From contig CAXKWD010000007.1 of NCBI GenBank assembly GCA_964059195.1, forward strand, positions 496,001-560,000: 64,000 nucleotides of DNA, read 5' to 3'. This DNA is from Ectobius pallidus (Eukaryota; Arthropoda; Insecta; Blattodea; Ectobiidae). This document shows positions 32,603 to 44,915 of the stretch, piece by piece (the stretch's first letter is position 1; every line of letters begins with the position of its first letter). The notes below the pieces were generated by a model. The model made no database searches and had not been told where the DNA came from. It worked only from the letters and a program-made list of their open reading frames with translations. The position numbers and the translations under genes are program-made.

Positions 32603-34972
32603 TTACTGATGAACTTAATGTATTTCTTCCTGGAATGGTAAGTGGAAAATAGCTAGTTAATTAAACAGACAAGATATTTAAAGTATTTACTTTGAATATC
32701 ATCATCACCACTTGTCCTAGTAAAGACGATAGCACACACTTGGATTTCGTTTGACGTCTATCCCTCTTGGAAACAGACATACTTGGTATTATTGTTTCTT
32801 GGGCTAGAACGGGTGGGGGAGGCAATGGGATAATTAAATGGAGAGTTTGTATTTTTTAGCATCATACGGTATGACCTATATTTGACCCTTAAAATTTAGT
32901 CTTTTCTCACTTAATACAAAGCCTGCAGAGATGAATAAGGCATCAATGTATACGATTCGTGACATAGAGCACTCGCTTCTTATTCAATGTCAAAATTTGA
33001 ACTGACAAAATTATATTGTCCTTGGCGGGAGAACACAAAGTTCGTCTGCAGGAGTGCATCAATTAAAGTTATTCAGGTGGATTTTTGTGAGACCTGTTCG
33101 CTTACAGGAATTAGTTCTATCAGTCGCCTATCTAGTGTGATTGATTGGATTTCCAAAGCTAACTGTGTTCACAGCAAACAGTGATCGTTCAGTATGAATT
33201 CAATGTGCTCAGTTCAATGTAACATTTGTTACAGGTTTTAAACAAACTATACGACAATTTGACATAAACTGAGTATGCTATGTCAGAAGTCTGTAAAAGA
33301 CATCTTATCCACTGATATAGGCCTATTATCATTCTTTGCTTTAGGCGTTGTATTAGTTGAGAACATTGGAAGGTGATGATGATATTATGATGGAATTAAT
33401 ATTTCGTTAACTTCGCAACGTAACATGTGAGAGATGTGCAGCTGATGTAAAGAATCATTAATAGTAGATCCAACGTGTCATTACTGACACCGGTTGCGAA
33501 CCCCCTAATAAATGACGTCAAGCCCTTCGCATTCCCAACCAAACTTTATTCATAACCCAAAACACGTAATGGAAACTTCAGTAGACATTGCATGGGAGAA
33601 CCAATTAAAGCACAGTATGACATGAGTTTTTATTTCTTAGTATTTTCTACTGAATATCGACAAACTCATGTTTCCGCCACATGCTTGGCTCTACACAGGG
33701 ACTTAGCCATTCTGAGCTCAAAGAACATATTATTTCTATATTAGCTAGACACTCTGTCTACACTCATAGAAACAGTTCAATTAACCAGCAGCCTAATAAT
33801 TTAGTAGCATTGTTTTCTAAAATAATTTAGAGTAAGTTGCAGGTTACTAATCTATGTTGCTGGGATTGTGATAAAAAAATTAAACATATGTTTCACGACG
33901 TCTAGAAACTGAAAAGAAAAGTGTTTATGGAATGAGTCCGTGTGGACCCTACTTCTTTCTTTGCTTGGATCATGGGCTTTCTTGGAATTTTGCCTGTACC
34001 CATAGAATTTGGTTCATACAAACGAACTATTAGGAAGACTTCTCATGGAAAATATTTCCAAATGTTTATTAAAAAACAAATGGCTCTAACAATTTTAATA
34101 AATAAGTTAGTCTCGAAACTTCTTTATATTAGTTTTTCTGTAAAAATTACTTAGGAGTACAACTTGACTCGTTTATATTTTCGATTCTTCTAGGCTATCT
34201 TCATTGCGGTAGAAGATACATGAAAACTTAGAAGAGTAAAATTATAGAGACACTTAAAATTGTCACAGACCTTTATTTACAAAATTAATGGGAATCGAGA
34301 TAGACACGAAATAAGTAGGACTCGAATTTGCAGCATCAAAATATGAATTAATAGTGCAATGCTTTACATTCCATAGTATCAACATTACTTGATTAATTTA
34401 TTCAGTTTACCTGTGTCGTATTACGCACACATTAAAACCAATCCTAGCGGTAATTTGACTTGAGTTTCTTCATTCTCAAAGGCAAACACCAGACCTGTAG
34501 GCTAAGAGTAAACTTTCCATAACTAATGTTGTAAATCACAAAGTGTAACAATAATATAACAAAATCTTTAAAGCCGTTTTCGAGAAAATCGCGAAAATGA
34601 AATTATCTTCAAGTAGAGTGATTGTCAAAATGAAGCGAAAGTTGTTGCTTACGCAACGTTGCTAAGATTTAGTTTGAATTTTCTGCACGAATTGCGTATT
34701 ACAAAACTTTAAAGCTTTTTTTAAAACACTTTTCCCAATAAATTCTCTGAAGTGGTTCCACATTTCTACAGGGAGGGTATCAAAAAGATTGTGCCATGGT
34801 ATGATGAATGCCTTAATTTGAATGGTGATTATGTAGAAAAATAACCTAAGAGTCTACCTTCAAAAAGTATGTAATAATTTTTTTCACCTTGTTTCTTTTT
34901 TATTTCAAAACGTCTGTTACTTTCTGGACAGCTCTCGTATGTTTAAAGACTTTGTATGGGACTGTATAGGAT
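32603..34972. other. Unassigned stretch
   Basis: No gene or repeat was recognised. Open frames at 32987-33184 and 33942-34154 (plus) have no known motif and no splice context that stands out. Confidence 0.35.
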
Positions 34973-35763
34973 TTTAGGTAGATTTCGAAGAAAAATCTAC
35001 CTATTGCAATGGATACCACGTCATGATTTTCGAAAAATTCTTTCATATCTTTACGTTTCATGCTCCCTTAAGAACGAAACCACCGCCCGTTAAAAAAAAA
35101 ATTGTGATATTTATATATATATCTTTACACGCTAGCGCCCGTAATTTTGAAGATATTTGAACCAAATTTTAATATGTTATTTCTGGGCCCAATAGTTCGG
35201 ACAAGTTCGTTAATGAGCAAAATTGGCCCAAGGGGGTGGTCGGGGGAGGGGGCTGAAATTTTTAAAAATGTATATCTCGGCCCCTATGAAGTATAGAGGG
35301 AAACTTTGTTTGAATAAATTAGAGTACTCCCTATGGAGTTCACAGTGACACCAACGATTCGGGGGTTCGAGTGAGGGTGGGGGATGAAAATTCGAAACTT
35401 TTGAAACCACGTCTTGTGGGGTATCGTTGAAAAGCTCTTGATGAGTACTCTACAAATCAATAAATAGTTTCTTGATAGCTCTCATATGACGCGAGTTTAA
35501 TGTTTGAAAATAATGACACTTAAAAGAATTTTTATATCATAATTTTGTCTTGTTTAGCGGCTTTGCTAATTTTATTCATTGCTGATCTTGCCTTCCAGAA
35601 TATTGTATCCTATTCTTGTTGTCAAAACAAATGATTGTAGGCTCTTCCTCTTTACTGCAGGTTTGCCATGCCAAGGCTAAAAAAGATGAGTGCTGCGCAG
35701 CGATAATAAATTAAACCAAAAGCACTTTGAAATCTACCTCAGCCTGTAGGCCTGCCTAAAGGG
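34973..35763 (+). repeat. Dispersed 0.8-0.9 kb repeat, copy 2
   Basis: It is collinear and highly similar to 3447-4324, from aggtagatttcgaagaaaaa to cctgcctaaagggatttt. This copy is shorter because of a reduced AT tract (35105-35130) and small deletions. In this copy ggatttt flanks both ends, but because copy 1 also has this word on the right it cannot be taken as a target duplication. Confidence 0.75.
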
Positions 35764-37679
35764 ATTTTGATATATGCTATGAGTGTACTAAATCCTAGCA
35801 TCTGTGCCAATGCGAAAGTTGGTCCCGTGTTTACTAGTTCCATTAAACCTTTATTCATAAAGCTTTCGATGTGTCTTAGAGTGTTCAGTTCATGTTACGA
35901 ATATCCTTATTAATAGATCTGAACTCAGTGTCAAGATATTTATGCAGGTGATTGTAAATATTGTAAAACTGTTTGAACACCTGTATTTATATGCACACTC
36001 CAATCAACTTTGTTTTCTGATCCTCTTTACACTGTGTTCTGATATCAATATTTCAATTGTTAATATACGACTGACTTGTATAGTTAATAAGTGTTGTAGC
36101 TTATACTAGCCATATCGAAGTTGCTATTCCTTTAATGATAAATAATACATAATTATAGTGACGGGCAAATGAGGAACAAGATATTTAGGCAAAACTAATG
36201 TTGATGACCAAAAATTAATTCATCTTGTCGAAGATAAGATAATACCTCGCCTTGAGCATCTTATTACTAACAAGATGTGGAGATGGAGCAAACAAATGAA
36301 TTAATCAGTTCTGTCAAATTGTCCGTGTAGACGTAAGAGCTAACAGAGTCAACTCCAGTTCAGAGGAAATGTCCGGAATCTTGCTAATGAACTGACTTGC
36401 AATTACTTGGGCAACTGCCTACCCCACATGCAATTTCACAATTCAGATCCAAGATAAGTCCTTTTACTCTTGCTAATAAAAAGGAAAGAACTTAGAATAT
36501 GAAAGAACTTTTCCGTTTTCTACTTCTCCTTTGTCCTGTAAAGTAAGCGGGGCACGCAAAGTAGTAAGGACTTGTCATTCCATAAAAAAAGATAGATCAA
36601 TTCTCACAGTGATCGAGATGATGATGAAGACGATGATGATAATAATAGTAATGGCAATAATGTTTAAATAAAGAGTTTGCACTCAAAACAGAACTCAGGT
36701 CATCGTAACTACTATTCGTCCTTCCATCCGCTTGTCACTTATTAATTTTCACTGGTCACTTATACCTCGAATTTCATATTCACCAACGAAGTGCAAAAAT
36801 AAGTTATCTTATACTAAGGTTATAACATATTATCTGGTAGTAATAACATTTAATAAAAACTTTATAGGCTAACTTATTACTTCAATACAGGCCATGTGAC
36901 TGTCATCTCCAATGTGTACAAATAACCCCTATTGCTTACACTTTTATCATTCCCTGTTTCCTTGAGTTGAGCATTGGAATATTATACTGAAGGGATGTAA
37001 AGTGATTTCTTCATATTTATAACTTACGTTAAATGGATCATATATGAAATGGCGAAAATAATATTAAATACAGGTACAGCAATTATGTTAAATGTAACAA
37101 CGATGTTAAATATTTGGATGCCTTTATTATTATTATTATTACTATTATTATTATTGTTATATAAGCAGAAACATAATTCACGCTTTCATTGTAAGCATTG
37201 TCACGCACTTCCAAAGCAAACCAGAATCTTATAACAGCGTTAGGAAAGCAGGTTCCATTGTTTAAGAAAAGGCATTGTGTGTATGACGCAATATTGCATG
37301 ATAAAGACGATCGCTTACAAGAACCGGCATTATTCAATATTTCAAAGCTTAGCTACACAGAGTGGAAAAAGGCGATTGTTCACATAGGCATATGGGTTAC
37401 AATCAGGACTCGGCGTAGGGATACAAATTGCGACGTTGAAGTTTTCAATGCACGGAGCATTTATGACGTCCTGGCTCAAGCGTTCTCTTCAGAGAGATTC
37501 AGATATGAAAGGAAACAACACTGAATTTTGCCAATTGCACACAAAAGATAATCGGACTGATAGAACTTTATTGCTTTAAAAACACTGTGATAGCAAAAGG
37601 CAGATAAGAAATATTAAATTACACATTCAAGGCAGGCCTTCAATATCAAAACCATACACTGTAGATCAAACCGAATGTT
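35764..37679. other. Unassigned stretch with a (TTA)n run
   Basis: A (tta)n microsatellite lies at about 37123-37160. The 108-codon plus frame at 37198-37524 (LITALGKQVPLFKKRHCVYD and following) is protein-like in composition but unrecognised, and its N-terminus overlaps a minus-strand open frame. No other structure was seen. Confidence 0.3.
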
Positions 37680-38440
37680 ATAACTTAAACTTAAACAGCA
37701 ATTTGACTCAAAGACTACAACGTGTTCATAATGCGTGCGTCAGATATATATGTAACATTCGTAAATATTACCACATAACACCGTCACTGGAACCACTTCG
37801 ATGGGTACGCCTGCGTGAGCGAAGATATTTTCACTGTCTCATTCTGCTCTATAGAATCCTTCATGCCTCAACACCTAGCTATCTTTCCAGTCGCTTTCAT
37901 TACCTTTCTTCCTACCATAACTTGGGCACGCGCTCTCAGCTTGACCCCTTACTATCCATGCCTCTTTACAGAACTACACATTATTCAAATTCGTTTACAA
38001 CAGCTATTCGTCACTGGAATTCACTGCCTAGCCATCTCAGGAACTGACAAACGGCTTCACAGTTCAAGCGCCATTTAATAAATTTAGTATACAATAACAT
38101 TTAGGAATTGATGCTAATTAGTAATATATTTTAATTTTCATTATATTTTGTAATAACTAAGAATGTATTTGTTTTGTCTTTCATTTTTTTCTTTATTTCT
38201 TTATTTTTAGTCATTTGTATTATATATTCATATTATTCAAGTACTTATGTTCGAATTTTTTCTTTGTATTTAATGTACGTTTCTTGTATTCATGTATATC
38301 AGTTCTTTTTAAATTTATTATTAATCTTTATTATTATTATTATTATTATTATTATCATGTATTTCATGTTTTTGCCATGGCTGAGTGGTAGAGAAGGCCT
38401 TATGGCCTTAACTCCGCCAGGTTAAATAAATAAATAAATA
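37680..38440 (+). pseudogene. 5'-truncated LINE: RT C-terminus and 3' tail
   Basis: The frame from about 37688 encodes NLTQRLQRVHNACVRYICNI, ITPSLEPLRWVRLRERRYFH, LILLYRILHASTPSYLSSRF and NSFTTAIRHWNSLPSHLRN. This is the C-terminal domain typical of insect LINE reverse transcriptases of the Jockey/CR1/I type. A TGA at 38045-38047 interrupts the frame, which then continues QTASQFKRHLINLVYNNI to a TAG at 38102-38104. In this family a Cys is usual where the TGA stands, so a single nonsense change is likely. The 3' UTR ends in the family tail tggctgagtggtagagaagg and an (aaat)n tail at 38422-38440. The RT core is absent. Confidence 0.85.
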
Positions 38441-39174
38441 TAATATAACGTAGGCTACAGTATAGGTTCATACCAAAATCACTGTAAACAGTTACTTTAA
38501 AAAACATATGGGTAAACAAATTTCTTGGGAGTGAACCCTAAGAAATTTTCCTTGAGACCTTTTCGTGACGATCACTGATCAGATTATAAAAATTAAATAA
38601 AAGTTTATAATTTTACACGACAAACTCGATGAACTTGTCAGCTCCGTCTCGACTCTGGATACAAATTATTTTTTCGTCTTGTGTAATGAAACTACTACTG
38701 TGACCTTTCTAGGTTAATCAGAAAGTTTCTAGGTCTCAGTATTTAGGAATTTCATTTTTCCACTGAGGGTGAAATATTATCTAGGTCTCGTCTAACTTAA
38801 AAGGGACTACAAGATGTGAAGCTTAAGGAATAACAAATACTCACAAGTCTCCAGCTCTTCATAACTCAATGAGACTGCAACGCACCTGAAACACAAGGAA
38901 AACGTATTACTCACAACTTTATCCAATATATTTGAATTACCAAACGCTTTTAGAAATGTATGATATTAAAAGTTTAAATTAATATTTCTTCACAAATTAC
39001 TACATTCGAAAATTGATGACAATAATACTGTTAAGGAAATTTCCTTTGACGAGCCAAGTAAACCAAGTAGACACAGGAAGGAAGTTATTCTTTACCCCAG
39101 AGTAAATACTGATATTAACAAAAATTCACCCCTAAATAAAGTAATCACTTTGTACAATAACATTTATTTGTTAA
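38441..39174. other. Unassigned; candidate internal exon on minus strand
   Basis: On the minus strand a 41-bp segment (38885-38845) is bounded by a splice acceptor (gtgtttcag) and a good donor (gtgagtatttg). One frame is open through it. No similarity was recognised. Nothing else was seen in this stretch. Confidence 0.25.
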
Positions 39175-40695
39175 ATTTTGATATGCTGATTGAATTTGCG
39201 AGTTCATTTACTGTATCAATTATGGTTTTACCGGGAGAGAATCCAAACTGCAAATATTTACTAACCACATTTTCAATATTTCTCTAAAAATTGGCACAAT
39301 TGCTATTGGCCTACAATTTTCAGGTTTATCCCTATTGCCTTCCTTGTAAAAAGGAACTGTTTTTGCTACTTTCAATATATTAGGCAAAGTACCATATTTC
39401 AAACACACTTTGATAGACCAATTATACTACGAGGGAGAATCAAATGAAAACTGCAATTAATTATTCTCACTATTTTACTGCAATGTTTGCTTGTACATTA
39501 TTTTCTACATAGTCCCCTCCAAGTTCAATGCACTTACGCCATTGGATAGGACGAGCTTCGATACCGCATGGGAAATATTATTTTGGTTGACGCTGTAGCC
39601 ACTCCTGCACCATCGACTGGACGTCTTCATCGGATTTGAACTTCTACACTCCAAGGAGATGCTTTAACGGGCCAAAGATTTGGAAATCTGATGGTGACAA
39701 AGCGAAGGGGGTTGCTGAGAGCAGGTGTTTTGCTTCAACATGATAACGTCCATCCTCATGCTGCTCGTGCAACCATGAAACCATCAACGACATATACTTC
39801 AAGTGCCTCCCACATCTGCCATACCTGCCAGGTTTAGCCCCATCAGATTTCCACATCTTTAGTCCATGAAAGGAGCTCCTTGGAGGGCAGAAGTTCAAGT
39901 CTCATGAAGACATCCAATCGGCGGTGCATGAGTGCCTACAGTGTCAACCAAAATATTTTTCTCATGCGGTATCGAAGCACTTCCTATCTGATGGCATAAG
40001 TGCGTTGAACTGGGAGGGGACTATGTAGAAAAATAATGTACAAGCATACATTCTTCTTGCAGAAAAATAGTGAGAAAAAAAATTGCGGTCTTCATTTGAT
40101 TCTTCGTCGTAAAATACAACTGTTTTGATATGTCATTGCTTAATCCGAATACGTCCTTACTGTTAGAGTTCTTCATTTTGTGAACCACGTTAATGACTTC
40201 ACCTAAACGCAGGGGTAACATTATTTAAAAGCGTTTCAGCTGATATGGCATAGTTATCAGCAATGTTCTTAGCCTTGCAATGCGTTTCTTTAATCGCACT
40301 AGATAAATAATAGCTAAACATTTCAGGAGGCATTGGTATATTAGGCCTACGAGTAGTGTTATTAGTTTCGGCCTTTGCCGGGCAGTTCTGACCTTTTCAA
40401 TATAGGAGAGGTTACTAGAAGATTTAGGACTTCTTAAAGCCCTGCTAATTCTTTTCTGTATTCCTTCAACAACTCAAGAATTTCAATTGGCTTCAGTAAC
40501 TGAGTTTAAGGCCATTACTCTCTTTCTCATCTGTGCCAATTCGCTATTGTACCAATTTCTTTTACTTGTAGAGTTCTTACTGATTTTTCTCTGTAACTTC
40601 AACAATTTGTTAGTAAAAACACACGAAAAAGCAGCAATACAATTTGACAAAAACATTTCAAAGATCTCATCAGCATTTGGAGTGTTCGTGTTTCA
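39175..40695 (-). pseudogene. LINE reverse transcriptase relic, interrupted by a mariner
   Basis: Minus-strand coding traces, in order: PNADEIFEMFLSNCIAAFSC, KLLKLQRKISKNSTSKRNWY and NSELAQMRKRVMALNS (40690-40500, endonuclease-RT linker); LRLGEVINVVHKMKNSNSKD and VFGLSNDISKQL (to about 40115); then, after the mariner at 39428-40111, NWSIKVCLKYGTLPNILKVA, KTVPFYKEGNRDKPENCRPI (RT motifs around 1) and, in another frame, YLQFGFSPGKTIIDTVNELA. Several frameshifts and stops make it inactive. About 15 residues seem missing at the mariner junction. The downstream palm domain (YADD) is absent at 39175. Confidence 0.8.
39428..40111. mobile_element. Mariner element built of two inverted 3' halves
   Basis: Both ends carry TA followed by about 28-bp inverted termini (cgagggagaatcaaatgaaa / cgacgaagaatcaaatgaag). 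The inverted similarity does not stop at the TIR; it extends about 280 bp inward. On the minus strand from about 39705 the left half encodes LSPSDFQIFGPLKHLLGV, then KFKSDEDVQSMVQEWLQRQP and RKCIELGGDYVE. On the plus strand the right half encodes QHDNVHPHAARATM, then (frameshifted) LAPSDFHIFSP, SHEDIQSAVHECLQCQPKYF and further traces to 40028. Both are the C-terminal third of a mariner DD34D transposase. No N-terminus exists on either side. It is inactive, and inserted in a minus-strand LINE. Confidence 0.8.
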
Positions 40696-40792
40696 AAAAT
40701 TTTCTCAGTTTATGGTAATAACCTAATAAGGTATAAGATAAATTTTGACATGCCAAAGAGTTTTGATGTAAGCGACTATCACGACGCCCTCC

Positions 40793-41742
40793 ATCTTGTA
40801 AGGCGCACTATTGGTAACACAGGGAACTCGAATCGATTCGTGGACTGTTTATTCATCTAGTATGACGCCATCTTATGGCTGGCAGAATATTGACGACAAA
40901 GTAAGAAAATAATTTATATTTACAAAATCCGTTACATCCGTTACTCGAGATTAGGAATTTCATCAGATAAATTTTCTCGAACTTTGTTCTCGCAAACACC
41001 TATATCAATAAACTCGTAATCTCTCATGGGATTTCCTATGATAATTTTCTAAATTACATAGTAAGGAGACATTAACAACCGGGTTATAGAACAAAAACAC
41101 ACATCCACATTAATTTATTTATCATTATATTAAATTCTCCCATTGTCTGACATTTCGTGGGATGAAATTCCAGATGCGGGTAACTAATACGAGATGGGTT
41201 TAATAGTGAAGAACGAAGAGTTTTGAAAAGGACCTGAAGACAATTTTTCTGTCATCATTCAAACATCTGCATGAACTTCCCATGACATCATTTCGAAGAG
41301 ATCAACATTACACACACATTATTAACACGTTGCAGCTTTTGGGCCAAATTAGAACTCAACAGTAATGGAAGTGGAACCTGGCGCATTATTTTATTCTATT
41401 AACCATATGAAATATTCAGATCATTCTTCTCCACGATTCAATAATGTTTTTATCATAGGTAATCCACGAGAGTTGACGAGTTTACCGATAGATTCGTTAC
41501 TGCGCAGTAGGAGCGAATTTATCTGATGAAAACTCGTCAACTCGAGTTGGATTTATTAAGACTCTTCCATGGATAAAAATGTAACGGATTATACAAATAA
41601 TTATTATTTTCGTGCTTTGTTATATAAAAACAAAACTAACAGCTCCGAAATCACGGCATACTATGAATCAACCATTCATGAATCGATTCGAGTTACCATG
41701 TTGCGACTAATGCTATCAATGGTGCATACAAGATATAGTTAA
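40793..41742. mobile_element. Element with long (~200-260 bp) imperfect inverted repeats
   Basis: The left arm (about 40793-40995: atcttgtaaggcgcactatt, ggaactcgaatcgattcg, ttcatcagataaattttctc) is the reverse complement, with gaps, of the right arm (about 41490-41742: tatctgatgaaaactcgtca, aatcgattcgagttacca, tggtgcatacaagatat). The intervening ~500 bp has no recognisable coding sequence. Long TIRs are typical of Mutator-like and foldback elements, but no terminal duplication was established. The right arm and its flank recur inverted at 55540-55893. Confidence 0.6.
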
Positions 41743-41920
41743 CTTCGTTCAGGTAAGTTAATAGCAGAATAGAATAAAAGCACATGAACTGGATTGCACC
41801 GAATCAAAATTGTGTTTTTAATAAATGGTCATTTATATTATTTCAATTTCCAAACAAGTTATGTTGTATAAAATAATCTGTTTTCGTGCTGTTAATGGCA
41901 ACATGTGCGTATTAATCACT
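41563..41920 (+). repeat. Dispersed repeat matching 55540-55893 (inverted)
   Basis: Shared words include ggcatactatgaatcaacca, gttatgttgtataaaataat and, at the far end, ggcaacatgtgcg. The shared segment runs beyond the long-inverted-repeat arm, so the mobile unit may be larger than 40793-41742. Confidence 0.6.
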
Positions 41921-44915
41921 CCACACTGATGCTTTCATATCCAATAACGAGCAGACGATTTTACCCGATAAAATAGCATCCTCGCGATTCCTACAAGAAT
42001 ATTGTAAGATAAACGATATCCGAGGAATTGCTAAACGTTATTAGTCAATATCAAACACGGGGCGTATGAGTGGAATAGTCTACAAGAATACCTAGATTTC
42101 TTCACGGAATGGGATCGCTGAATGGGATGACTGAATTATGGATTTTGACATTGTATTCATTAAGTTTTCTTAACAGACAGAGTCGTAAATTACCATGTCT
42201 TTGCCATGTTTTGTTATAGTCAGAAGACTCGTTGCTTTGCTCTGGGAACAAGAGAGAGGATAACTTATGTTGTGAGAAGCTGCCTGCATGATAAATGTTG
42301 TTCTGAAGCGCCGTAAAGGATGCTATAAAACCCTTCGAACCCTGCACAGGAGAGGAGAGGGCGACTTGACATGTTAATATAGAGGACTTCTCTTTGCTAT
42401 CGATTACGCAAGTGCCTATAGTAATACAGCTTCCAAGTAAGTTATATCTCATGACATTTGTCCCCAATACGACTGAAAACTATTTCAATAAAACCAAAAG
42501 TTGGATTAAAGAACCACTTAGCTCCAGTTTAGCAAAAAAAAAAAAAAAAGTTATTAGTCACCTAGAGCACACAAGAAATAAGTGTACATTTTGGTGCAAG
42601 AACCATTTAAGTCCAAGAAACACAGGAATTGGGTTTGATGCAATAACAAGGCATGTTGGGTCAGTTGGAAATATACCTAATTGAAAATATGATCAGCGTA
42701 TTAACTATGTAACATCACCTATGGCGACTTGACATGTCAACATCACCTATGTCAGGAAGAACAGTATATGTTTAACATTACTAACTATCTCTTTTTCGCT
42801 CACAGGATACAAAAACATGTATACAGGTATACGCAAGGCTACAATACATGGATCAGGATAAATTATTTTGTACAAAATTATTCAAGTTCGACGTCCTCTT
42901 TAATTGGGATCCAACATGTTTTAAATATTAAATATATTAAGTAATGTCAACTTAGAAAATAATTATTAAAACAAGGCCATATAAAAATATTACAAGGGAG
43001 TTAATTAAACACTTGACATAAAATATTATTAACACCAGCTTCCACATGACCCAGTCTCCCGGATATTTTCTTGTTTTGTTTGTGTTTCATAAACAGTTCA
43101 CGTACTGGTGTTACTTTTTCCAGATCATACAAAAGTGTCTGTGCGTGGGGACCCCCTCTTCATTGTGATTTAGTGGAGAGAGCGCGCCTACTGCATATGA
43201 CACACGCACAACTCCCTCTAGCCTTTCATGTTACATTACGTTGTCGCCTTGGCTACGGAGTGCAGAATAAATGAACATCAAACTCAAAACTCTTTCATGC
43301 CAGATAATGTTTGTTTTAGTGAAAAATGTTCCCTCCAGTATACGAAGGGAAAAGGGCCGTTCATTTGATGTTTGCATTCTCACTGTTATATGCAGTAACT
43401 TTCACGTTTTACTTCCTCTTCTATTCTATTCGTAGAGGAATTAGTAAGTGTTCCGAGATCCCCTGAATCCAAATATAAATTTCCGGAAATATAACAATGA
43501 TAATAAAGTCTTTACTTATTCCTGGCATAGTTAAAACTTGGGCCCGGATATTTAGGCTCTTATAAAAAGGTATTTTAGTATTTTATTTTCGTGGAATAGC
43601 CCGTTTTAGGCTTTAAACAAACGATTTTAGTCGCCTTAATAAAACAAAATAATGAATATTAATATTAAACACCGAATTGTATTGGCCTATAATTTTGACA
43701 GTTATTCTAGTTTTTTTCAAAATATAGAAGCAGTTATTCCTTATATCGACACTCGAAAAATAGTATTAAACAATTGTTTAAATATTTACCCTTTAGTGAT
43801 ACAATTATTCAATACACCACTCAATTCACTTCCGATCTACAAAAATAAGTAGACTGGAGTGTCTCAAATTTGCACTTCTCTGTCGTTGGTAGGCAACTTG
43901 TTATTTGAAAGTTGAAACGGCAATGGATTAGTTGGAGATTTCAAAGTATTGCGGACAGCTCAAGTTTCAATTCCTGCGACGGCGAGCCGGTACATTTTCG
44001 AGTTACAAAGAGAAAATACATGTATATTGTTAATTTCAGTGCGTTGTATAAATTTATTTCTATTATGTCTTTTCTTAAAATCCACAAGTTCACATTTTTA
44101 ATTTGCATTAATTGGATAATCTATTTAAAACTCGTGTTTTTCTGCAAAAGTCTTCTTTAGCCCCTTTTAGGCTCTTACAGCCCTTTTTAGGTTCTATAAG
44201 ATTCATATATTCGGAAGCAAGGGGCATGAAACGGAAAAGTACGTTAAAATGTTATAATTAGGAAGCTGGGGGAAAAGTAGGTTAAAGCCTTCAAATCCGG
44301 ATCCAAGTTAAGACCTGCGAGCCGACTCTTGCCCTCAACCGGGTTTGAGTCATTATACAAGCGATAAACAAAATACATTGGGAAAATTAGTATCTTTGTT
44401 ATTATTATTATTATTATTAAAGTCTTGTCACTGAACACTAAATAAGGAAGGAAAGAGGATATTAAAAATGCAAGTATCTAAACAGTAAAAATGATTATTA
44501 TAGAAGTAACAAGATATGGTAGATACAATTTTAAACAATAATGGCAATGAAATAAACAGATCGATAGCACAAATGGGTTACAGTGGATTTTTTTAAGTGG
44601 TGAGATAAAGTGAAACTTGTGTAAGGAGTTATGCCATTTCGTATAATTTATTCCTATGAAATGAAACTTGGAAATTACAGCAATAATGAAAGCAAAGTGC
44701 TTAATCTTATAACTGTACATTCTGGAAACACAAATGTACACTTAACTTGATTAAGCAATTCAATGCTGAACGCTCTTCTAGCACAAACTGAACATCGTGA
44801 CACATTTCATGGCGCAAGAGAACAGAATAAAATTATGGACATTTACATTCATAAGAATGGGAGCAGTTCCGTACTTGGTACCATTACGCAAAGACAGTTT
44901 TATAGTCTGTTCCGG
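41921..44915. other. Unassigned stretch
   Basis: No gene was recognised. The open frame minus 42102-42467 (121 codons) and plus frames at 42394-42684 and 42729-42944 have no known motif. At 43550-43615 and 44160-44200 the word tttaggctctta recurs four times in the same orientation, perhaps ends of an eroded element. An att microsatellite lies at 44397-44419. Confidence 0.35.

Noticed and set aside
37198..37524. 108-codon plus open frame before the LINE
   Set aside because: Composition is protein-like but no family was recognised and there is no flanking gene structure. Not called as a gene.
42102..42467. 121-codon minus open frame
   Set aside because: No recognisable motif, no splice context and no second copy; overlaps an open frame on the other strand. 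Could be chance.
43550..44200. Four occurrences of tttaggct-type words suggesting an element
   Set aside because: All four are in the same orientation, spacing is irregular, and no inverted end or target duplication was found.
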